Assembly (NCBI GenBank): GCA_031283145.1
Contig: JAITCJ010000189.1
Location: forward strand, 1-5,371
Length of the DNA: 5,371 nucleotides
Origin: Holophagales bacterium
GTDB taxonomy: Bacteria; Acidobacteriota; Holophagae; Holophagales; Holophagaceae
Direction: 5' to 3'
In this document: one piece after another, positions 1 through 5,371 of the stretch
How the letters are laid out: each line of letters starts with the position of its first letter
How positions within the stretch are numbered: position 1 is the first letter of the stretch
Notes under the pieces: model-generated
Databases searched by the model: none
What the model saw: the letters and a program-made list of their open reading frames with translations, nothing else
What the model was told of the DNA's origin: nothing
Translations under genes and position numbers: made by a program

Positions 1-1107
1 GTACCAATAGAAGAGCGCAAAGTCTTGGCAGGCGTGGCCGTTGACGTAGTATTTGATTCAGTGAGCGTTGCCACTACTTATAAAGATCGCCTGAAAGAAC
101 AAGGCATCATTTTCTGCTCTCTGTCAGAAGCAATTAAAGAGCATCCCGATCTGATAAAAAAATACCTTGGCAGTGTTGTTCCATACACAGACAATTTTTA
201 CGCCGCGCTGAATTCCGCTGTATTTACCGACGGCTCATTTTGCTTCATCCCAAAAGGCGTAAAATGCCCGATGGACTTATCCACGTATTTCAGAATAAAC
301 AACAAGGAATCAGGCCAGTTTGAGCGAACCCTCATAGTCGCGGAAGAAAACGCGAGCGTCAATTATCTTGAAGGTTGCACAGCGCCTAAATTCGATACAA
401 ACCAGCTTCACGCGGCGGTTGTTGAACTCATTGCCCTTGATGACGCCAACATTAAATATTCAACGGTTCAAAACTGGTACGCGGGCGACAGCGATGGGAA
501 AGGCGGCATTTTTAACTTTGTCACCAAACGCGGCCTCTGCAAAGGTTCTAAATCCAAAATCAGTTGGACGCAAGTTGAAACGGGCAGTTCAATCACATGG
601 AAATACCCAAGCTGCGTACTCCTGGGAGAAAACAGTATTGGCGAGTTCTACAGCGTCGCCCTGACCAACCATAAACAGCAAGCGGATACAGGCACCAAAA
701 TGGTGCATATTGGGCGCGACACGAGATCAACTATCATTTCCAAGGGAATCAGCGCCGGTGCCAGCTCAAACAGTTACAGAGGGCTTGTCAGAGTAACGCC
801 AGGCGCCGAGCGCGCCCGCAATTTCAGTCAATGCGATTCTATGCTGATTGGTCAAACATGCAGCGCAAATACATTTCCCTGTATAGAAGTTCAAAATCCA
901 TCCGCCAAAGTTGAGCACGAAGCTACGACAAGCAAAATAGGCGAGGAACAGTTGTTCTATTTCCAGCAGCGCGGGATTTCCATTGAAGACGCAATCTCCA
1001 TGATAATCAACGGGTTTTGCAAAGAAGTATTCAGAGAACTGCCAATGGAATTTGCGGTTGAAGCAACAAAACTGCTTTCACTAAAACTCGAAGGCAGCGT
1101 TGGATAG
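1..1107 (+). CDS. sufB: SufB, Fe-S cluster assembly scaffold protein (5' partial)
   Basis: SufB is the core scaffold of the SufBCD complex, which builds Fe-S clusters in the cytosol; it accepts sulfur and forms the cluster site together with SufD. The frame is open from base 1, giving 368 residues to TAG. The usual family length is about 465-495, so roughly 100-125 N-terminal residues lie outside the window. A TTG at base 25 is internal, because conserved sequence ([18 protein letters not shown]) spans it. Seen: YLEGCTAP with Cys126 (E. coli Cys254 by context), [33 protein letters not shown] with Cys278 (equivalent to the sulfur-accepting E. coli Cys405), EHEATTS with His306/Glu307 (E. coli His433/Glu434), and the family C-terminus ending in LEGSVG. 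All key positions are kept. Oddity: the usual CGAHTFPY reads CSANTFPC. It is the first visible gene of sufBCD, 22 bases before sufC. Identification is near certain. Confidence 0.98.
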   Translation, partial: VPIEERKVLAGVAVDVVFDSVSVATTYKDRLKEQGIIFCSLSEAIKEHPDLIKKYLGSVVPYTDNFYAALNSAVFTDGSFCFIPKGVKCPMDLSTYFRINNKESGQFERTLIVAEENASVNYLEGCTAPKFDTNQLHAAVVELIALDDANIKYSTVQNWYAGDSDGKGGIFNFVTKRGLCKGSKSKISWTQVETGSSITWKYPSCVLLGENSIGEFYSVALTNHKQQADTGTKMVHIGRDTRSTIISKGISAGASSNSYRGLVRVTPGAERARNFSQCDSMLIGQTCSANTFPCIEVQNPSAKVEHEATTSKIGEEQLFYFQQRGISIEDAISMIINGFCKEVFRELPMEFAVEATKLLSLKLEGSVG

Positions 1108-1117
1108 TTGAAAAAAC

Positions 1118-1124
1118 AGGAAAG
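1118..1124 (+). promoter_or_regulatory. Ribosome binding site of sufC
   Basis: AGGAAAG lies in the 22-base sufB-sufC spacer, five bases before the ATG at 1130. It supports that start, which also gives the normal SufC N-terminus (MLKIKNL). The spacer is A-rich and shows no hairpin or promoter, so sufC is probably read from the sufB transcript. Confidence 0.7.
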
Positions 1125-1129
1125 AACCA

Positions 1130-1891
1130 ATGCTAAAAATAAAAAATCTTGCTGCGCGAATCGGCGGTAACCAGGTATTAAAAGGAATTGACCTTGAAGT
1201 AAAACCTGGAGAAATCCACACCATCATGGGACCAAACGGGTCAGGAAAATCAACTCTTGGAAAAGTGCTGGCCGGGCATCCCGCTTACGAAGTCACTGCC
1301 GGAGAAGTGTATTTTAATGGCAAGAATCTGCTGGAACTGACTGCTGATGAACGAGCCAGGGCCGGCATTTTCCTTGGATTTCAAAACCCCATAGAAGTTC
1401 CTGGAGTCTCCAACAGCCAATTTCTGCGCCTTGCCTACAACAAAAACGCTGAAGCCAATGGGCAGGACGAGTTGGACCCGCTTGAGTTTGACGATTTTAT
1501 TCAAGGGAAACTCAAACTTGTCAAAATGGACTCGGATTTTATGGATCGCGGCTTAAACGAAGGATTCTCCGGCGGGGAGCGGAAACGCAATGAGATTTTA
1601 CAAATGAGCGTTCTCGAACCCAAACTGGCAATTCTAGATGAATTGGATTCAGGTTTGGATATTGACGCATTGAAAGTCTTAGGCGAAGCGGTGATGGCGC
1701 TGAAGCGTCCCGATAGGGCATTGCTTGTGATTACGCACTTCCCCAGAATCCTGGAAACAATTAAACCTGATTATATCCACGTCCTTTACAGCGGGAAATT
1801 TGTATTACATGGCGGCAGTGAATTAGCTCTTGAACTTGAAGCAAAAGGTTACGATTGGATTCAAGCGGAAAACCAATCAGGGAGGCGCTGA
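1130..1891 (+). CDS. sufC: SufC, ABC-type ATPase of the SufBCD complex
   Basis: SufC is the cytosolic ATPase that binds SufB and SufD and, by ATP-driven dimerisation, remodels their interface for cluster assembly; unlike most ABC ATPases it does not serve a transporter. The protein has 253 residues, a normal full length. Seen in order: Walker A GPNGSGKST at 34-42 (Lys40), Q-loop GFQNP at 83-87, ABC signature FSGGERKRNEI at 146-156, Walker B with catalytic Glu171 in LAILDELDSGLDID (166-179), and the H-loop His203 in VITHF (200-204). Lys40, Glu171 and His203 fall at the same numbers as in E. coli SufC. The SGGExKRNE signature and DSGLDIDAL separate SufC from transport ATPases. A small deviation is Leu172, where Thr or Ser is usual. 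It follows sufB by 22 bases and its TGA overlaps the sufD ATG by one base, indicating one operon with coupled translation. Confidence 0.98.
   Translation: MLKIKNLAARIGGNQVLKGIDLEVKPGEIHTIMGPNGSGKSTLGKVLAGHPAYEVTAGEVYFNGKNLLELTADERARAGIFLGFQNPIEVPGVSNSQFLRLAYNKNAEANGQDELDPLEFDDFIQGKLKLVKMDSDFMDRGLNEGFSGGERKRNEILQMSVLEPKLAILDELDSGLDIDALKVLGEAVMALKRPDRALLVITHFPRILETIKPDYIHVLYSGKFVLHGGSELALELEAKGYDWIQAENQSGRR
1880..1885 (+). promoter_or_regulatory. Ribosome binding site of sufD
   Basis: GGGAGG sits inside the last codons of sufC, five bases before the ATG at 1891. It decides the sufD start in favour of 1891 over an in-frame upstream TTG at 1855, which would overlap sufC by 37 bases and add residues not typical of the family. 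The TGATG junction suggests that ribosomes ending sufC reinitiate on sufD. Confidence 0.75.
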
Positions 1892-3186
1892 TGACAGAAA
1901 GCGCCAAAGCCCTTTTCCCGCAATCAGCGATGTCCATCCCGCGCCCAACTGATTGGACGCGCCACAGAAAGCTCGCCGAAGAAAAAATCCATGTGTCGCC
2001 GCTGCCCACGACTGATCAGGAAGATTGGAAATATTTAGATTTAAGCCCTGTCTATTCCCAGGCATTTAATCAAATATGGAGCGATGCATCCCTTTCTCAA
2101 GCTCCTGTTGAGGACTTGGCGGCGGAAACCGCTGGCGGCCGTTTGCTTTTTACGAATGGCCGCTTTGATTCCGATTTGTCCGACATCAGCGCCTTACGCG
2201 GCGGTATTTATTTTTCACAACTGACAGAAACTGCGCCGCATGTAATCAAATACTTTGGAAATTTGGCAACTCCGGACTCATCTGATTTATTTGCCAACAT
2301 AAACACAGCGCGCTTTGGGGACGGAGCCGCGATTTACGTCTCCAAAGGGCAATCACCCGAAATTCCATTGCATGTTGTTTTTAATTCAAACAACATCGGA
2401 ACTGACGGGCAGTCAATTACATTTCCCCGCGTTCTTATAGTGCTGGAGCCTGACGCGCGAGCGCATCTGGTCGAGGAGTATTGTGGCAGTGGAAAATACC
2501 TGACAAATTCAGTTGTTGAGGTATTTTTGGGCGAAGGAGCCAGCCTGCGGCATGACCGGATTCAACGCGAAAGCCCCGCCGCTTTTCACTTTTGCACACT
2601 GCGCGCCAACATTGCCAAATCCGCGTCGTACACATCCACAACAATCTCCCTGGGCGCCGCCATATACAGGCATAACCCAAAAATTACATTTGCCGGCGAA
2701 CACGCGGAACTGGAATTAAACGGACTGACCCTGATAAACGCCGAGCAAATAGCTGATACACACAGCCTGATTGATCACGCCGTATCGAACTGCGCCAGCA
2801 GACAATTACAAAAATACATCATAGGCGATTCCGCTCATGGCATATTCAACGGCCAAGTGATAGTACGCCCAGGGGCGCAACGGACAAACGCCGGCCAATC
2901 CAGCCGCGGCCTTTTGCTGACAGAAAGAGCCAGAATAGACACCAAACCCCAGCTTGAGATTTACGCTGATGATGTTAAATGCGGTCACGGAGCCACCATA
3001 GGCCAATTAGACGCTGATGAACTGTTTTATTTGCAAAGCCGCGGTTTAGATTTAAATTCAGCCAGGAACCTCCTTTTAGTTGGTTTCGCCGCTGACGTAA
3101 TAAACCATTTGGCTCTGCCCTGCCTGCGCCACAGGTTGCTTCATCACGTTATTCACAAAGATCAATCTTTATATCCCAATTCTTGA
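1891..3186 (+). CDS. sufD: SufD, Fe-S cluster assembly protein
   Basis: SufD is a paralogue of SufB and pairs with it, with two SufC subunits, to form the Fe-S scaffold; in E. coli it is also linked to iron supply for the cluster. The protein has 431 residues, a usual length. Seen: an N-terminal helical part ending in the family motif TTDQEDWKYLDLSP (residues about 40-53), then the beta-helix core. The conserved C-terminal block includes SRQLQKYI, GIFNGQVIVRPGAQRTNAGQ, DTKPQLEIYADDVKCGHGAT and GQLDADELFYLQSRG. His366 and Cys364 in VKCGHGAT match the important E. coli His360 and Cys358. It overlaps the sufC stop by one base and is translated from a good site at 1880-1885. The last 12 residues (420-431) are encoded in the overlap with the convergent CoA-transferase gene and lie past the conserved core. 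No other suf gene follows. Confidence 0.97.
   Translation: MTESAKALFPQSAMSIPRPTDWTRHRKLAEEKIHVSPLPTTDQEDWKYLDLSPVYSQAFNQIWSDASLSQAPVEDLAAETAGGRLLFTNGRFDSDLSDISALRGGIYFSQLTETAPHVIKYFGNLATPDSSDLFANINTARFGDGAAIYVSKGQSPEIPLHVVFNSNNIGTDGQSITFPRVLIVLEPDARAHLVEEYCGSGKYLTNSVVEVFLGEGASLRHDRIQRESPAAFHFCTLRANIAKSASYTSTTISLGAAIYRHNPKITFAGEHAELELNGLTLINAEQIADTHSLIDHAVSNCASRQLQKYIIGDSAHGIFNGQVIVRPGAQRTNAGQSSRGLLLTERARIDTKPQLEIYADDVKCGHGATIGQLDADELFYLQSRGLDLNSARNLLLVGFAADVINHLALPCLRHRLLHHVIHKDQSLYPNS
3149..3186. other. Tail-to-tail coding overlap of sufD and the CoA-transferase gene
   Basis: Both genes run through these 38 bases on opposite strands: sufD ends with TGA at 3184-3186 on plus, and the CoA-transferase ends with TAA at 3151-3149 on minus. 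On one side the segment encodes the last SufD residues (ending SLYPNS), and on the other the last 12 residues of the transferase (IKNWDIKIDLCE), which begin right after its family-typical GSMK end. Neither tail belongs to a recognised conserved core. I see no GC-rich hairpin followed by a T-run for either transcript near here, so each mRNA probably extends antisense into the other gene. Confidence 0.9.
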
Positions 3187-4744
3187 TCTTCATAGAGCCG
3201 TTTTTAGCCAGATTGAATTGCATTTTGAATACTCTGTCCCAAAGTTGCGGCTCGTGACCGACCTTACGCTTAATACATTCGGCTGTAGCCAGCGCCAAAT
3301 ATTCGGACAGTATTGGGCGGTATTCAGGGTGAGCGCATTTTTCAATGATGAGTTTAGCTCTGTCTTTTGGCGCAAGTCCGCGGCAATCGGCTAATCCCTG
3401 CTCTGTAACAACACAATCCAGGTCGTGTTCTGTATGGTCAATGTGCTGGCAATGCGGAACGATACATGTAATACCGGTAGGGTCTGCCTTGCTTGGGCGC
3501 GTTGACGGCGTGTGCATTATCTTTAAATAGCCATTGCGAAGGAAATCGCCGGAGCCGCCGATACCATTAATCATTCTTGTCCCGCCAACAAGTGTGGAAT
3601 TAGCGTGACAATAAATATCTATTTCAACGGGTGTATTCATCGCGATAACGCCCAAGCGCCTGATTACCTCAGGATTATTCGCTACAGACAATGGCCGCAG
3701 TGTGATCTTGTCAAAATATTTATCAATATTAGCGAGAAAACGCGGGAAACCCTCATTTTCAGATAAAGACAGTGAGCATGAAGACGCCGCTTCCAGGCGG
3801 CCAGAATCAAACAAATCAAGCATCGTGTCTTGCAAAACTTCTGTATAAACACTCAGGTTATAAAAGGGACTCTTCGCTAATCCGCCGACTACAGCGTTTG
3901 CTATTGATCCCACTCCTGATTGAAGCGGCAAGAGATTTTTTGGCAAACGCCCCGCCTTTACTTCATGTTTAAAGAAATCAATTATATTATTCGCTATGGC
4001 CGCGCTTGATTCATCAATACCGGCAAACGCCCTGCCTTTGTCAGGATATTTTGATTCCACAATCGCGATAATCTTTGATGTGTCGCATGGCACATACGGA
4101 GTCCCAGCTCTGGAACTGACTTTTGTAATATTCAGTACCTCACGGTTCGGAGGGTTTTTATTTACCACGATATCGTGAATGCCTTCAAGTGAGGGCATGG
4201 ATGTGTTTACTTCTAAAATTATACTATCCGATATCATCAATATTTCCGGAACAACCCCGACAGAAGCGCCGAGAATTAAGCCGCCATCTTCGGTGACAGC
4301 CCCAACTTCAATTAGGGCCAAATCAAGTTTTCCCGTTTTTGTGTCTTTGGTATAAAAGCCATAGCCTAAGTCCTGAGCAAACATGGACAGGTGTTTATCG
4401 CCCATCCTGATATGCCCGTCGTTAATGCCCAGCGCGACATTCTTACCCGTCTGGTATGGCCAGCGGCGGTCTATCATATCTAAAGAAGCCCATTTATCCT
4501 CGGTTTCCGCTCCAACAGAAGCGCCAATAAACAAATCAAAACGCATTTTTCCCTGCAAATTATTCTTTTCGACATAATCCGCCAGAGCGATGGGAATTGC
4601 TTTTGGGTATCCGGCGGGTGTAAACCCTGACCATCCCAAGCTCATTCCGTGCTTGAAGTATTTCAGAGCTTCTTCTGCCGAAATAACTTTATTCAACAAG
4701 GACTTACAACGAATCCGACCTTGAACGCTGCCATATTGCGACAT
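3149..4744 (-). CDS. Acetyl-CoA hydrolase / succinyl-CoA:acetate CoA-transferase family protein
   Basis: Members of this family (C. kluyveri Cat1, Acetobacter AarC, yeast Ach1, E. coli ScpC/YgfH) move CoA between acyl-CoAs and short-chain acids such as acetate, succinate or propionate through a glutamyl-CoA thioester; they act in the cytosol in bacteria. The protein has 531 residues, a normal length. Seen: GFTPAGYPKAIP (40-51), IERR-like IDRRWPYQTG (91-100), NKNPPNRE (195-202), LPKNLLPLQSGVGSIANAV (267-285), YTEVLQD with the catalytic Glu302 (AarC Glu294 by context), NNPEVIRRLGVIAMN (356-370), the glycine loop NGIGGSGDF (393-401), and HIDHTEHD...VTEQGLADCRG (434-456). It resembles Cat1 closely along the whole length, as far as I can recall that sequence. 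The exact acid pair cannot be read from sequence. The ATG at 4744 has a good ribosome site, and the gene follows the nitroreductase by 12 bases. The last 12 residues overlap sufD. Confidence 0.95.
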   Translation of the reverse strand: MSQYGSVQGRIRCKSLLNKVISAEEALKYFKHGMSLGWSGFTPAGYPKAIPIALADYVEKNNLQGKMRFDLFIGASVGAETEDKWASLDMIDRRWPYQTGKNVALGINDGHIRMGDKHLSMFAQDLGYGFYTKDTKTGKLDLALIEVGAVTEDGGLILGASVGVVPEILMISDSIILEVNTSMPSLEGIHDIVVNKNPPNREVLNITKVSSRAGTPYVPCDTSKIIAIVESKYPDKGRAFAGIDESSAAIANNIIDFFKHEVKAGRLPKNLLPLQSGVGSIANAVVGGLAKSPFYNLSVYTEVLQDTMLDLFDSGRLEAASSCSLSLSENEGFPRFLANIDKYFDKITLRPLSVANNPEVIRRLGVIAMNTPVEIDIYCHANSTLVGGTRMINGIGGSGDFLRNGYLKIMHTPSTRPSKADPTGITCIVPHCQHIDHTEHDLDCVVTEQGLADCRGLAPKDRAKLIIEKCAHPEYRPILSEYLALATAECIKRKVGHEPQLWDRVFKMQFNLAKNGSMKIKNWDIKIDLCE

Positions 4745-4750
4745 CTTCGA

Positions 4751-4755
4751 CTCCT
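4751..4755 (-). promoter_or_regulatory. Ribosome binding site of the CoA-transferase gene
   Basis: On the minus strand AGGAG lies six bases before the ATG at 4744, inside the 12-base spacer after the nitroreductase stop. It supports the chosen start and leaves no room for a promoter, so the two genes are probably cotranscribed. Confidence 0.75.
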
Positions 4756-4756
4756 A

Positions 4757-5371
4757 TCAAAAACCGTTAAAAACCACAAAATTTTCCACGGGTTCCCTGT
4801 CAGTTTCAAGTTTGTTTTCCGGCGCGTCAGGGTCCGCGTAACCAAGCGCCATGCCGCAGACGATGATTTCGTGTTGGTCAATTCCCAGGCAAGTTCTTAT
4901 TGTATCGGGGTAGTCGGCGAAAAACGCTTGCGGGCAAGTATCCAAACTGCGGGCGCGGGCGGCAATCATGACATTCTCCATGAACATGCCAATATCCATG
5001 AACATACCAATGCCAAAACGCCTGTCCATTGTAAAAATCAATCCAACCGGCGCGTCAAAAAACAGGAAGTTTCTGGCTGTTTGACGTTTCATGCCCTCAG
5101 TATCGTCTTTTGAAATACACAAAAGGCCATACAGATTTACACCAACGCCGCGACGCCTGGACAGCCAGGGTTCTTCCCAAACTTTCGGATAATAATCGTA
5201 TTCCCTGCGTTCCTTTTCCCCGGAATCAAATTTTTTCAATATAGCCATTGACAGCGCGTTTTTGGCCTCGCCGGTCAAAGCGTACACCTTCCACGGCTGA
5301 ACATTGGTGCCGGATGGCGCCATAGCGCCCAATTCCAATAACTTTGAGACTGTTTCTTTTGATAATTCTTT
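4757..5371 (-). CDS. Nitroreductase family FMN-dependent oxidoreductase (5' partial)
   Basis: The nitroreductase fold binds FMN as a dimer and uses NAD(P)H to reduce nitroaromatics, quinones or related compounds; the natural substrate here is unknown. The frame is open to the right edge, giving 204 residues; family length is roughly 210-225, so perhaps 10-20 N-terminal residues, including the usual Arg-rich FMN-phosphate motif, are missing. A TTG at 5338 is internal, since the reading KELSKETVSKLLELG continues the family helix upstream of it. Seen: APSGTNVQPW (18-27, FMN and dimer region), APVGLIFTMDRR (about 107-118), GMFMENVMIAARARSLDTCPQ (128-148), and the C-terminal MALGYADPDAPENKLETDREPVENFVVFNGF region (from 174), typical of the PnbA/NfnB-like branch. 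Deviations: SLDTCPQ where GLDTCPQ or GLGTCPQ is usual, and a short internal repeat. It lies upstream of, and probably in one operon with, the CoA-transferase gene. Confidence 0.93.
   Translation of the reverse strand, partial: KELSKETVSKLLELGAMAPSGTNVQPWKVYALTGEAKNALSMAILKKFDSGEKERREYDYYPKVWEEPWLSRRRGVGVNLYGLLCISKDDTEGMKRQTARNFLFFDAPVGLIFTMDRRFGIGMFMDIGMFMENVMIAARARSLDTCPQAFFADYPDTIRTCLGIDQHEIIVCGMALGYADPDAPENKLETDREPVENFVVFNGF
4978..5013 (-). repeat. Two adjacent 18-base imperfect copies inside the nitroreductase gene
   Basis: Plus-strand copies at 4978-4995 and 4996-5013 match at 15 of 18 positions (both begin CCATGAACAT). In the protein they encode GIGMFM followed directly by DIGMFM (residues about 120-131). 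The protein keeps the spacing expected of the family here (a G-x-G-S-W-L-D-x-G-M-F-like stretch), so this is not an insertion. It may be substitution of the first hexad or chance. Confidence 0.6.

Noticed and set aside
25..1107. TTG at base 25 as the start of SufB
   Set aside because: The frame is open to base 1 and conserved SufB sequence precedes and spans the TTG; the gene is truncated by the window edge.
1855..1890. An earlier TTG start for SufD inside sufC
   Set aside because: The ATG at 1891 has a well-spaced GGGAGG and gives a normal N-terminus; the 12 added residues only read the end of sufC in another frame.
2435..2703. Several short open frames on both strands inside sufD
   Set aside because: They are shadows of the well-supported SufD frame, without a ribosome site or recognisable protein features.
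3067..3076. A near-perfect minus-strand Shine-Dalgarno-like sequence (AAAAGGAGGT) inside sufD
   Set aside because: No start codon follows at a usable distance and the sequence is explained by SufD codons, so it is taken as chance.
3117..3148. A possible small hairpin (CCTG/CAGG stem) just past the CoA-transferase stop on the minus strand
   Set aside because: The stem is only about four base pairs and no T-run follows, so it does not qualify as an intrinsic terminator.
4649..5113. A 154-residue plus-strand open frame across the CoA-transferase/nitroreductase junction
   Set aside because: It is antisense to two clearly conserved genes, has low-complexity HEHANIHEHTNA-type sequence arising from the antisense of the 18-base repeat, and shows no family motif.
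1..5371. A hidden novel system, CRISPR array, mobile element or RNA gene
   Set aside because: Coding sequence of known families covers nearly every base; the only repeat is the 18-base pair inside the nitroreductase gene, and no terminal inverted repeats, spacer arrays or tRNA-like folds were found.

Overview
The window holds five protein-coding genes packed almost without gaps, in two convergent blocks. On the plus strand (1-3186) is a suf iron-sulfur cluster assembly operon in the order sufB (5' part cut off by the window edge), sufC, sufD. On the minus strand, reading inward from the right edge, is a two-gene unit. It consists of an FMN nitroreductase (N-terminus cut off by the window edge) followed 12 bases later by a Cat1/AarC-type acetyl-CoA hydrolase / succinyl-CoA:acetate CoA-transferase.

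The plus-strand genes encode the SufBCD scaffold, a cytosolic complex in which the ABC-type ATPase SufC drives assembly of a nascent Fe-S cluster at the SufB-SufD interface. Key residues known from the E. coli proteins can be recognised in all three. They are the SufB cysteines in YLEGC and QCDSMLIG and the glutamate of EHEATTS; SufC K40, E171 and H203; and the SufD cysteine and histidine of VKCGHGAT. The scaffold therefore looks functional. No cysteine desulfurase (SufS), SufE/SufU, SufA or SufT is in view; they would have to lie upstream of sufB or elsewhere.

The minus-strand CoA-transferase keeps the family's catalytic glutamate (YTEVLQD) and glycine loop (GIGGSGDF). Its likely role is CoA exchange between acyl-CoAs and short-chain acids such as acetate, succinate or propionate. 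The nitroreductase is likely an NAD(P)H-dependent flavoenzyme of unknown substrate.

The two blocks meet tail to tail: the last 38 bases of sufD and of the CoA-transferase gene are shared, and I see no intrinsic terminator between them. No stretch lacks a gene: the spacers are 22 and 12 bases, and the other two junctions overlap. There are no RNA genes, mobile elements or CRISPR arrays.

The organism is a bacterium of moderate GC (by eye slightly below 50%) with ordinary Shine-Dalgarno sites. The Suf proteins look like generic bacterial members and do not fix a phylum. A Suf scaffold beside an acetate/succinate-type CoA-transferase would fit a fermentative or facultative lifestyle, but that is inference. 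I see no previously undescribed system here; the most notable point is the convergent coding overlap.
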